From Mycobacterium senriense (lineage in GTDB: Bacteria > Actinomycetota > Actinomycetes > Mycobacteriales > Mycobacteriaceae): 64,000 bases of DNA. The stretch spans positions 5,022,001-5,086,000 of the forward strand of contig NZ_AP024828.1 of assembly GCF_019668465.1 (NCBI RefSeq), given 5' to 3'. Under the pieces are notes generated by a model that worked only from the letters and a program-made list of their open reading frames with translations, was not told where the DNA came from and made no database searches. Shown in pieces: positions 7,165 to 13,847 of this stretch; position 1 is the stretch's first letter, and the number at the start of each line of letters is the position of its first letter. A program made the translations under genes and the position numbers.

Positions 7165-7239
7165 ATGATCACGCTGCTGGTGATCGTCGGTGTCGCAGTG
7201 ATCGTTGGGACACTGTTGGGGCGGCGCAAGCTCCGGTAG
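7165..7239 (+). CDS. 24-residue single-pass membrane peptide
   Basis: An ATG preceded by GAAGGGGGAAAGC (a strong ribosome-binding site) opens a 24-codon frame: 17 hydrophobic residues (MITLLVIVGVAVIVGTLLG) followed by a basic tail RRKLR. This is the shape of small phage-borne membrane peptides and of type I toxin peptides. The next 280 bases contain no matching gene. Strong SD and clean hydrophobicity support translation; function unknown. Confidence 0.5.
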   Translation: MITLLVIVGVAVIVGTLLGRRKLR

Positions 7240-7525
7240 AGCTCCCCGCCGCCGACCGTGAAGCACGAGCTCGTAGAGGTTGAACACCTGGCGCTCGATG
7301 CCACAGCGCCGGGCCCCCCGAAAAAAATTCGACGGGGGGGTGGGCGCGACTCCGCACGGTAGACAAAATTTTTGTTCACGCGGGGGTGAAAACTTCCCGG
7401 ACCCGGCGGCCGGTTGGGGCCGATCGGGGCGCTGCGCGGGCTATGCGTGGGACGAAAATCGTTGTGAATCAGCGTTTTTAGGCGCTGCCTGGGGTGGCCC
7501 CGGTTTGGGGCCGGGGCCTCGCGAA
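7240..7525. other. Gene-poor stretch with a short GC hairpin
   Basis: I see no convincing gene. A frame from a GTG at 7258 to 7362 is possible but has no supporting start signal. Homopolymer tracts (gggggg, ccccccg, aaaaaaa) stand out. A hairpin at 7496-7512 (ggcccc, loop, ggggcc) lies just past the end of the reverse-strand gene at 7526 and could help end transcription from both sides. Confidence 0.4.
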
Positions 7526-8086
7526 TCAGTTCTTCACGTATTCGAGCGGTGTCACGTATTCGCTGATCGTGTTCCGCCGTGATTTGGGATATTTGTGGTA
7601 CTGCCGCCATCGGTGTGCCCATCCGACGAGCTTTGTCCCTCTCGGGTACCGGCTTGTGAGTTCGTGGTCGATAGTCCAGGTGAGCGTGCCGTGCGCCTCG
7701 ACGCGTGCAGGCAGTTCCGGGCCTGAGATCTCTCGACCGTGTTCCCGCTCCCACAGGACGTCGATACGTTGCGACCCGTCTGCGGATCGTATGCCGACGT
7801 TGAAAACCGTTGTGGCCTCGGCGCCGCTGTTGACGACGATGATGTCGAACCGGTCCTGGTTGGGCGGACCAGGTTCAGATGGCTGGGTAGGGGTTTTTTG
7901 TGGCGGCGGGCCGCCCATCGTCGTCGTCGTCGCCAGGGTGAACGCGACGGTTACGGTAACGCTCTGGCGGAGGTCGACTCCTAGTCGCGGCCAGCGGATG
8001 TAGGTCTCGACGAACTTCCACACGAAGGTGCCGACCGATATGGCGAACGCAATCCACGCCGTCACGGCGGTAGCGGTGCTGCTCAC
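7526..8086 (-). CDS. Membrane-anchored hypothetical cargo protein (186 aa)
   Basis: One N-terminal membrane segment (residues 7-25, AVTAWIAFAISVGTFVWKF) is followed by a short basic stretch and a beta-rich domain: SVTVTVAFTLATTTT, a Pro-rich loop, FDIIVVNSGAEATTVFNVGI, LPARVEAHGTLTWTIDHELT, and a basic C-terminus. The layout is that of many small anchored proteins encoded as prophage cargo. It is on the opposite strand to the head genes and is first upstream of nothing recognisable, with the next gene 11 bases away at 8098. Role unknown; an accessory (superinfection or host-related) role is only inferred from position. Confidence 0.6.
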   Translation of the reverse strand: MSSTATAVTAWIAFAISVGTFVWKFVETYIRWPRLGVDLRQSVTVTVAFTLATTTTMGGPPPQKTPTQPSEPGPPNQDRFDIIVVNSGAEATTVFNVGIRSADGSQRIDVLWEREHGREISGPELPARVEAHGTLTWTIDHELTSRYPRGTKLVGWAHRWRQYHKYPKSRRNTISEYVTPLEYVKN

Positions 8087-8097
8087 TGTCGGGTCGC

Positions 8098-8316
8098 TTA
8101 GGTTGTGTCGCGGCCGGCCATCTTTCGGCGCACCTCAGCGCGTACGTCTTCTTCTGCGAGTTCCATGCCGGTCATCTCTTTGTACTGTTCGATCGCGGAC
8201 GCAACGGCTTCGTCTTCGGTGAGGCCATCCGGGATCTCGATGGTGCGGTCGTGTTCTTTGGTGATGCGCTCAAGCTCGCGTTGGAGGGCGTCGTCGTCTA
8301 TTTCCATGGACGGCAC
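8098..8316 (-). CDS. Small acidic hypothetical protein (72 aa)
   Basis: A helical, charged protein (MEIDDDALQRELERITKEHD; LTEDEAVASAIEQYKEMTGM; EEDVRAEVRRKMAGRD). It lies 11 bases upstream of the membrane protein gene on the same strand, so both are probably co-transcribed. Size and charge resemble antitoxins, but no toxin-like partner or DNA-binding motif is visible. Start could also be the Met at residue 4. Confidence 0.5.
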   Translation of the reverse strand: MPSMEIDDDALQRELERITKEHDRTIEIPDGLTEDEAVASAIEQYKEMTGMELAEEDVRAEVRRKMAGRDTT

Positions 8317-8372
8317 CGTAACGGCTTGCGAGTCCAGCGCTGGCGGCGCAACGCCGACCCCAACACAGAAAA

Positions 8373-8400
8373 GCGCGGGACACCGGAAGGTGTCCCGCGC
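8373..8400 (-). terminator. Rho-independent terminator for the Cas2-like gene
   Basis: A perfect 12-bp stem (8373-8384 with 8389-8400) closed by a four-base loop. Read leftwards it is followed by TTTT, the usual terminator signature, and lies 13 bases after the stop at 8414. The weaker TT on the other side makes it mostly one-directional. Confidence 0.8.
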
Positions 8401-8413
8401 TTCCCTCGAACTG

Positions 8414-8701
8414 TTAGGTGGTGGCGACAGCTGGCAGATATTTCTGCAGCCACTCGCTGACCGGGGCCGGCAGACCGAACCAGGCCGTGTTGCGAGTCAC
8501 CTCGTTAACCATCACGTGATCGTTGCTGTCGATGTGCGCGAGGATCTCGTTGCACACCTCCATCGCGGACTTGTCGGTGATGATTGCCCAGCTGCTCTCG
8601 AGCAGGTGCGCGTGATACGGGAACGACTTCAGGTAGCTGAAGAGGCTCGCGTAGTCGCGCCCGGGTGCCGACAAATCGTAAGAGACGATGTACCCAGACA
8701 T
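8414..8701 (-). CDS. Cas2-like / SinR-family ferredoxin-fold protein (95 aa), no CRISPR nearby
   Basis: The start MSGYIVSYDLSAPGRDYASL, the central HLLESSWAIITDKSAMEVCN and AHIDSNDHVMVNEV follow the pattern of the Cas2-like family: a beta strand ending in YDL, a helix, the SxW strand, a helix, and a SND-x-hydrophobic strand. I chose the second ATG (8701) because GGGAGAAG sits five to ten bases before it, overlapping the upstream ATG at 8713. The gene has its own terminator at 8373. No CRISPR array, Cas1 or other cas gene is in the window. Such solitary proteins are known from phages and other bacteria; nuclease activity is unproven here. Confidence 0.65.
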   Translation of the reverse strand: MSGYIVSYDLSAPGRDYASLFSYLKSFPYHAHLLESSWAIITDKSAMEVCNEILAHIDSNDHVMVNEVTRNTAWFGLPAPVSEWLQKYLPAVATT

Positions 8702-9057
8702 CGCTTCTCCCATCTACGGTAACGATCCCGATGGCTCCCACCACAAAACCGGCGGGTCATCTGGAACCGCTCAGTCGGCGGTGATACCGTCGGGACCGCG
8801 CGGGGAAAACGCGATGTTCGACGGAACCCCTACCGGGTGGGACGACCCCCCGGCTGGGGTTCTTCGTCGTTATCCGCGAAAATCACGGTACAGCGCCAAG
8901 CGTGCGTCTCCGCGGTTCTGGCCGGCGTGTCGCGGTCGCGTCCTGGCCAAAATCGTCTACAGTTTGTCGCCCTGTTGCAGATGTGCAACAGGTGCCCCAG
9001 CAGTAACAGTGGGAAGCGGCTGTTACTGGCATCCCTAGGCGGCCGTCGCCCCGCCGT
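8702..9057. other. Non-coding stretch with two adjacent perfect hairpins
   Basis: No credible gene in 356 bases upstream of the Cas2-like gene. At 8971-8992 cctgttgca and tgcaacagg form a 9-bp stem with a 4-base loop; at 9001-9028 cagtaacag and ctgttactg form another 9-bp stem with a 10-base loop. The two sit eight bases apart and could be operators, a small RNA or the leader of the Cas2-like gene. Confidence 0.5.
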
Positions 9058-9348
9058 TTATCGCCCGCCGTCCAACATCTCGGCGCGTCGGTACAGGTCG
9101 GTCGATGCCGGCAGCCCGAGCCGGCGGCGTGTCTCGGCCTCGCCGATCCGGTTGACGAGTTGATCGACGATCTCCCGCGCGGGCATCGTCCTGGCGCGGT
9201 TCATCGCCGCGAGCTCGATCGCCAGGTCGAGTGTGGCGGCCGCTAGCGCGGGATCTGCGTCAGGAACACCAGCGAGTTGCATTCGCTCGAACTGAGCTAC
9301 CTGGTCCGGGGTGAGTTGGGCGGCGAAGTTGCGCCAAGTGTTGGTCAT
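9058..9348 (-). CDS. Hypothetical protein at the island end (96 aa)
   Basis: I place the start at the ATG at 9348 because AAAGGAACG precedes it; an upstream ATG at 9393 lacks such a site. The protein is helical: NFAAQLTPDQVAQFERMQLA, a mid segment ALAAATLDLAIELAAMNRAR, and RIGEAETRRRLGLPA near the end. Short proteins with this LTPDQ-x-x-x-x-E pattern are common in mycobacterial elements next to the att site, but I know no function. It is the last island gene before the tRNA fragment, transcribed away from it. Confidence 0.55.
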   Translation of the reverse strand: MTNTWRNFAAQLTPDQVAQFERMQLAGVPDADPALAAATLDLAIELAAMNRARTMPAREIVDQLVNRIGEAETRRRLGLPASTDLYRRAEMLDGGR

Positions 9349-9500
9349 GGGGACGTTCCTTTCGGCTTGGGTTTGGTGGTTCAGATTGCCCACGCCGTGC
9401 CCACACTTTGCCCACAGTTACACATAACTCTTGTGAACTACTGTGATGTCTTTTAGCAGCTAGAGACTGTTTCGGTGCCCTGAACTGAGGCAAAAATAGA

Positions 9501-9524
9501 GTTCGAATCTCACCGAGGGCACCA
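9501..9524 (+). other. att site: 3' fragment of a tRNA gene
   Basis: gttcgaatct at 9501 is a T-loop, and caccgagggcacca gives the 3' strands of T stem and acceptor stem plus CCA. No matching 5' half lies upstream: the base-paired partner GCCCTCG and a D arm are absent. This is the remnant left at the distal end when an element integrates into a tRNA 3' end. An 8-bp inverted pair (ggtgccct at 9474, agggcacc at 9516) frames it. The isotype (Arg or Leu are candidates) cannot be set from this half. Confidence 0.75.
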
Positions 9525-9891
9525 CAGACCCAGCGCGCGCGCCGACAATCCGCTGCCCCAAGGGACGCAGGGCACTCGGCGCACCGGGGGAGCTACTACC
9601 CTTTCCGGTACCGAAGTAGCGCCTTCACCGCCGTTTCCAAACCCGGCGGTCTGTTATTTCCTCCAATACCTTCCAATGGTATGGATCCGGGGCATTTAAA
9701 CAACTCCACGCAATTACGCGCACGCAATTGCATTAGCAAGATCGCTATGAATTCATACTATTTCTCCGCCGCGCGCGTGCGTGCCGAAATCCTTCCAGCA
9801 ACGGCTTCGGTCGCGTGAGCCAATGCCCGGGGGTCCCGCGCAAACCGGACCGTTGGGGGGCCTCACCCCTCGTCGAGGCCCACCGTCCGGT
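9525..9891. other. Intergenic stretch right of the island
   Basis: About 370 bases without a gene I can support. Around 9650-9770 it is AT-richer than the neighbourhood and includes a short hairpin (atacc, ggtat near 9665-9685). It may contain decayed island or tRNA-flanking sequence. Confidence 0.4.
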
Positions 9892-10083
9892 TCAGTCGCC
9901 GAAGGACCGGGTAACGCAAACCTGGCCGGAGGCAGACACATCTGCCCCCGCGGAGTTGCCGATCGAATCGGTGGCTACCCGGAGTAACCAGCCCGGGTCG
10001 CCGCAGGCGGCGCTGCAGCCGTCTATGAGCAAAGCGGTGAGAGCTAGGGTTAACGCAAGAACGAATCTCTTGAGACGCGCCAT
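9892..10083 (-). CDS. Small secreted or lipid-anchored protein (63 aa)
   Basis: Starting at an ATG at 10083 with AAGGGGTG five bases before it, the protein opens with a signal peptide: basic MARLKRF, a hydrophobic core VLALTLALTALLI, then DGCSAAC, where the first cysteine could be a lipobox Cys although Gly-Asp before it is atypical. Three cysteines remain in the mature part. The good ribosome-binding site and signal peptide support coding. No family recognised. It faces cya across a palindrome-rich gap. Confidence 0.5.
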   Translation of the reverse strand: MARLKRFVLALTLALTALLIDGCSAACGDPGWLLRVATDSIGNSAGADVSASGQVCVTRSFGD

Positions 10084-10103
10084 CAGGCACCCCTTAGTCG
10101 AGG

Positions 10104-10200
10104 CCAACACGTGTCTAACAGCCCTGCTTAACACGTGTTAAATAACCATAACGATCCATTCGCAAACCCGATAACAACCCGATAACAAGAACTGTTATCA
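10104..10200. promoter_or_regulatory. Palindrome cluster between the small secreted protein and cya
   Basis: A perfect 14-bp palindrome ttaacacgtgttaa lies at 10128-10141 and its 8-bp core acacgtgt occurs again at 10107-10114, 24 bases apart. Next come two tandem copies of cccgataacaa (10167 and 10178) and an inverted pair gataac/gttatc (10181-10186, 10194-10199). This looks like a set of operators, the first type reminiscent of TetR-family sites, controlling one or both divergent genes. Confidence 0.6.
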
Positions 10201-10283
10201 GAATCGGAAACTTACGGGGCGAAATCGCCAACTTTTTTGGAGACATTCGCCGACCAGCCTGCTCGGCGGTTAGGCTTACACCC

Positions 10284-11615
10284 GTGGCGGCCAAGAAGTG
10301 TGGTGCCCCACCAAGACGCCCAGACGGCTCCTCGCAGCGCCCGGACTGCGTGGCTGCGGCGCGCGCCCAGTCACGCGACCGCAATCAGCACTACGCCGAC
10401 AGCGCCGCACGCCAGTACCGAGTGCTCACGATTGCGGCCTGGCTGGCAGTGGCAGTCTGCACCACCTTCGTCGTACTGCAGGTCGTCACCGGCGCCTGGA
10501 TCTGGCAGATGCTGCTCGTCAATGTCATCTCGGCGGTGATCTTCGCATCTGTGCCGTGGCTGCACCGCTTCGGTGATCTGGTCGCGCCGCTGACCTTTAT
10601 CGGCGCCGCCTATGCCACGGTCTTCGCCACCTGCTGGGACTCGGGCACAGCCTCGGGCGCCCAGTTCTTCTTGGTGGTGGGCGCGTGCCTGGTGGTGCTG
10701 GTGCTGGGGCTGGATCACATCGTGTTGGCCGGAATTTTGGCGGCGATCGCCGCCGGCCTGATCATAGGGCTGGAATTTCTCGTTCCCCGTGATACCGGCT
10801 TGGTGCCGGGGTGGGCGCAGTCCATGATGTTCGTCGTCACCATCGTGTCCGCGTGCGTCATGGTGTTCATCACGGTGTGGTTCGCGCTGCGCGATACCCG
10901 GCGTGCCGAGACGGTGATGGAATCCGAGTATCGGCGGTCGGAGGCGCTGCTCGCCAACATGTTGCCGGGCAGTATCGCCGAGCGTCTCAAAAGCGCCGAC
11001 CGGAACGTCATCGCCGACAAGTATGACGAGGCCTCCGTCTTGTTCGCCGACATCGTCAGCTTCACCGAACGCGCCAGCAGCACCAGCCCGGCCGATTTGG
11101 TGCGGTTCCTCGACAGGCTGTACGGCTCCTTCGACGAGTTGGTCGACAGACACGGCCTGGAGAAGATCAAGGTCAGCGGCGACTCCTACATGGTGGTCAG
11201 CGGGGTCCCGCGCGCGCGGCCGGACCACGCCTTCGCCCTGGCCGCGCTGGCGCTCGACATGGCCAATGTTGCTGGGGCGCTGAAGGATCCGCACGGCGGT
11301 CCGGTCCCGTTGCGGATGGGCATGGCCTGCGGACCCGTCGTGGCCGGTGTGGTGGGCTCGCGCCGGTTCTTCTACGACGTGTGGGGCGACGCCGTCAACG
11401 TCGCGTCGCGGATGGAGTCCACCGATTCGGTGGGCCGAATTCAAGTGCCCGAGGCGATGCATGAACGTCTCAAACACGACTTCGTTCTGCAGGAGCGCGG
11501 CCGGATCGAGATCAAGGGCAAGGGCGTTATGCGCACCTGGTATCTAATCGGCCGAAGGGCCGGTGAAGAACCCACCGACCTGCGCGCCGAGGATCCGCGC
11601 ACGGTCCACGTCTGA
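10284..11615 (+). CDS. cya: Membrane-bound class III adenylyl cyclase (Rv1625c orthologue)
   Basis: It makes cAMP from ATP. At 443 residues it has the same length as Rv1625c and the same plan: a soluble N-terminus, six membrane helices (about 45-200), a cyclase-transducing segment and one catalytic domain that must work as a homodimer. The catalytic set known for Rv1625c is present: metal Asp256 (VLFADIVSF) and Asp300, adenine-selecting Lys296 (EKIKVSGD) and Asp365 (YDVWGD), and transition-state Asn372 and Arg376 (NVASR). It is the first gene of the chromosomal block after the island. The neighbouring operator cluster suggests regulated expression. Confidence 0.95.
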   Translation: MAAKKCGAPPRRPDGSSQRPDCVAAARAQSRDRNQHYADSAARQYRVLTIAAWLAVAVCTTFVVLQVVTGAWIWQMLLVNVISAVIFASVPWLHRFGDLVAPLTFIGAAYATVFATCWDSGTASGAQFFLVVGACLVVLVLGLDHIVLAGILAAIAAGLIIGLEFLVPRDTGLVPGWAQSMMFVVTIVSACVMVFITVWFALRDTRRAETVMESEYRRSEALLANMLPGSIAERLKSADRNVIADKYDEASVLFADIVSFTERASSTSPADLVRFLDRLYGSFDELVDRHGLEKIKVSGDSYMVVSGVPRARPDHAFALAALALDMANVAGALKDPHGGPVPLRMGMACGPVVAGVVGSRRFFYDVWGDAVNVASRMESTDSVGRIQVPEAMHERLKHDFVLQERGRIEIKGKGVMRTWYLIGRRAGEEPTDLRAEDPRTVHV

Positions 11616-11660
11616 CCAACGTCCCTGTACCACAGCTCACGTTTGTGCCAGACTTCGGCC

Positions 11661-12266
11661 ATGACTATCTCCCCTGGCTCTCCTGGAACCCACCCTGTTC
11701 CGAGCTTGCTGCCGCATCTGTGGAAATCCGCTCTGCTGTCGGGAATTCTGTCTCTTGTCCTCGGTGTCCTGGTGCTGGCTTGGCCGGGAATTTCCATCCT
11801 GGTCGCCGCCGTCGCGTTCGGCGTTTATCTCTTGATCACCGGTATCGCGCAGGTCGTCTTCGCGTTCTCGCTTCACGTCTCGGCGGGCAGCCGGATCCTG
11901 CTGTTCGTCAGTGGCGCGGCGTCGTTGATCCTGGCGTTGCTGGCGTTCCGTCATTTCGGTCAGGGATACGCAATCCTGCTGCTGGCCATCTGGATTGGCG
12001 TCGGGTTCATCTTCCGCGGTGTCGCCACAACGGTTTCGGCCGTAAGCGACCCGCACCTGCCCGGCCGGGGGTGGAACATCTTCGTCGGGGTGATCAGCCT
12101 GCTCGCGGGCATCGTCGTGCTGGCCTCACCGTTCCAATCCATCGTCACCCTGGCGATCGTGGTCGGCGCCTGGTTCATCGTCATCGGTGTGTTCGAGATC
12201 ATTTCGTCGTTTGGGATCCGCAAGGCCTCCAAGACCCTCGCGCCAGCTGAGCAGGGGCTGCGGTAG
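11661..12266 (+). CDS. DUF308/HdeD-like membrane protein (201 aa)
   Basis: I start at the ATG at 11661 (MTISPGSPG); an upstream in-frame start at 11643 would add six residues. Six hydrophobic segments in pairs are visible (SALLSGILSLVLGVLVLAWPGI, AAVAFGVYLLITGIAQVVF, ILLFVSGAASLILALLAF, and three more), the duplicated three-helix layout of the HdeD family. It lies between cya and cydA, as Rv1624c does in M. tuberculosis. HdeD is linked to acid stress in E. coli; the mycobacterial role is not established. Confidence 0.85.
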   Translation: MTISPGSPGTHPVPSLLPHLWKSALLSGILSLVLGVLVLAWPGISILVAAVAFGVYLLITGIAQVVFAFSLHVSAGSRILLFVSGAASLILALLAFRHFGQGYAILLLAIWIGVGFIFRGVATTVSAVSDPHLPGRGWNIFVGVISLLAGIVVLASPFQSIVTLAIVVGAWFIVIGVFEIISSFGIRKASKTLAPAEQGLR

Positions 12267-12339
12267 CGGAGACGCCGACTCATCTACTACACTCTGTCGT
12301 AGCCGTTGGTCGGCCCTCCGCAGTCTCGGGAGATGACAG

Positions 12340-13812
12340 ATGAATGTCGTCGATATTTCGCGGTGGCAGTTCGGTATCACAACCGTCTACCACTTCATCT
12401 TCGTGCCGCTCACCATCGGTTTGGCGCCGCTGATCGCCATCATGCAGACGGTGTGGGTGGCCACCGGTAACACCGCCTGGTACCGGCTGACCAAGTTCTT
12501 CGGCAAGCTGTTCCTGATCAACTTCGCCATCGGCGTGGCGACCGGGATCGTCCAAGAATTTCAGTTCGGCATGAACTGGTCGGAGTACTCGAAGTTCGTC
12601 GGCGACATCTTCGGTGCGCCACTGGCGATGGAGGGGTTGTTCGCCTTCTTCTTCGAGTCCACCTTCATCGGGTTGTGGATCTTCGGCTGGAGCCGGCTGC
12701 CCAAGCTGATCCACCTGGCTTGCATCTGGATCGTCGCGTTCGGCGTCAACGCGTCGGCGTTCTTCATCATCGCGGCGAACTCGTTCATGCAGCACCCGGT
12801 CGGCGCGCACTACAACCCGTCGACGCGACGCGCCGAGCTGGACGACATCTTCGCCCTGCTGTCCAATAACACTGCGCAAGCGGCGTTTTCACACACTGTG
12901 ACAGGGGCGCTCCTGGTTGCGGGCACCTTCGTCGCCGCCGTCAGCACATGGTGGATGGTGCGCTCACACAAGCAGGGGTCCACCACGCCCGAATCACAAA
13001 CCGAGGCCCGCACCATGTTTCGCCCGGCGGCCATCCTGGGCTGCGGGGTGGTGCTGCTCGCCACCGTTGGCCTGTTCTTCACCGGTGACCGGCAGGGCAA
13101 GCTAATGTTCGTCCAGCAGCCGATGAAGATGGCATCGGCGGAGGGGTTGTGCCACACGCAGACCGACCCCGACTTCTCGGTGCTGACGATCGGAACCCAC
13201 AACAACTGCGGCAGTGTCGCCGAGGTCATCAAGGTGCACTACGTGCTGCCGTTCCTAGCCGAGGGCAAGTTCAGCGGCGTGACGCTGGGCGGGGTGGACG
13301 AGTTGCAGCAGGAGTACCAGCAGCGCTTCGGACCCGACGACTACCGGCCGAACCTGTTCGTCACCTACTGGTCCTTCCGGGCGATGATCGGATTCCTGGC
13401 TATCCCGGTGTTGTTCGCACTGACCGTGCTGTGGGTCACCCGCGGCGGGCGAACACCCAAGCGCCGCTGGATGTCCTGGTTCGCCCTGCTCACCATCCCG
13501 ACGCCGTTTCTGGCCAACATCTCCGGGTGGGTGTTCACCGAGATGGGCCGACAGCCCTGGGTGGTGGCGCCCAATCCCAGCGGGGACCAATCGATTCGGA
13601 TGACCGTCCGCGCAGGGGTGTCCAATCACGTGCCCGGCATGGTCATCACCTCCCTGGTGACCTTCACCCTCGTCTACGCGGTGCTCGCGGTCCTCTGGTT
13701 CTTCCTGCTCAAGCGCTACACCGTCGAAGGGCCGCTGGAACACGACGCGGAACCCGCTCCCCCACAAGCACCCAGCGATGACGAGGTGGCACCTCTGTCC
13801 TTCGCGTACTGA
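12340..13812 (+). CDS. cydA: Cytochrome bd oxidase subunit I
   Basis: Quinol-oxidising, heme-bearing subunit of the membrane terminal oxidase used at low oxygen or under inhibitor stress. Heme ligands match E. coli: His18 (b595), His185 (b558) and Met349 in FRAM (b558). The proton-channel pair Glu98 and Glu106 is present in MEGLFAFFFES, and EMGRQPW near residue 410 is the usual GRQPW motif. At 490 residues with a short Q-loop it is the short-loop type. It opens cydABDC. About 60 bases upstream ctac and gtag half-sites around 12284-12303 form an imperfect inverted repeat that may be regulatory. Confidence 0.97.
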   Translation: MNVVDISRWQFGITTVYHFIFVPLTIGLAPLIAIMQTVWVATGNTAWYRLTKFFGKLFLINFAIGVATGIVQEFQFGMNWSEYSKFVGDIFGAPLAMEGLFAFFFESTFIGLWIFGWSRLPKLIHLACIWIVAFGVNASAFFIIAANSFMQHPVGAHYNPSTRRAELDDIFALLSNNTAQAAFSHTVTGALLVAGTFVAAVSTWWMVRSHKQGSTTPESQTEARTMFRPAAILGCGVVLLATVGLFFTGDRQGKLMFVQQPMKMASAEGLCHTQTDPDFSVLTIGTHNNCGSVAEVIKVHYVLPFLAEGKFSGVTLGGVDELQQEYQQRFGPDDYRPNLFVTYWSFRAMIGFLAIPVLFALTVLWVTRGGRTPKRRWMSWFALLTIPTPFLANISGWVFTEMGRQPWVVAPNPSGDQSIRMTVRAGVSNHVPGMVITSLVTFTLVYAVLAVLWFFLLKRYTVEGPLEHDAEPAPPQAPSDDEVAPLSFAY

Positions 13813-13847
13813 CGAGGGCTTACCCGACGCCGAAAGGAGTTGCGACG

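Larger units (their letters stand above)
1..9524. mobile_element. Phage-derived integrated island, right part (capsid genes, no tail)
   Basis: Repressor, excisionase-like HTH gene, replication-type ATPase, and a head module of protease, decoration protein, major capsid and scaffold-like protein lie on a compact stretch that ends at a 3' tRNA fragment. I see no portal, terminase, tail or lysis gene here. Size and content recall the roughly 10-kb phiRv1 and phiRv2 elements of M. tuberculosis, which also carry capsid and protease genes without a tail module. The left boundary, integrase and intact tRNA are outside the window. Early and head genes run on the plus strand with many 4-base start/stop overlaps; the last four cargo genes run on the minus strand towards them. 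Confidence 0.85.

Noticed and set aside
7258..7362. Short GTG frame (KHELVEVEHLALDATAP)
   Set aside because: It starts plausibly but has no ribosome-binding site and turns into homopolymer-coded residues; coding cannot be supported.
8098..8316. Toxin-antitoxin pair made by the 72-residue protein and its neighbour
   Set aside because: No DNA-binding motif in the small protein and no toxin fold visible in the membrane-anchored neighbour.
8414..9057. CRISPR locus associated with the Cas2-like gene
   Set aside because: No regularly spaced repeats and no other cas gene on either side; the two hairpins at 8971-9028 differ in sequence and do not recur.
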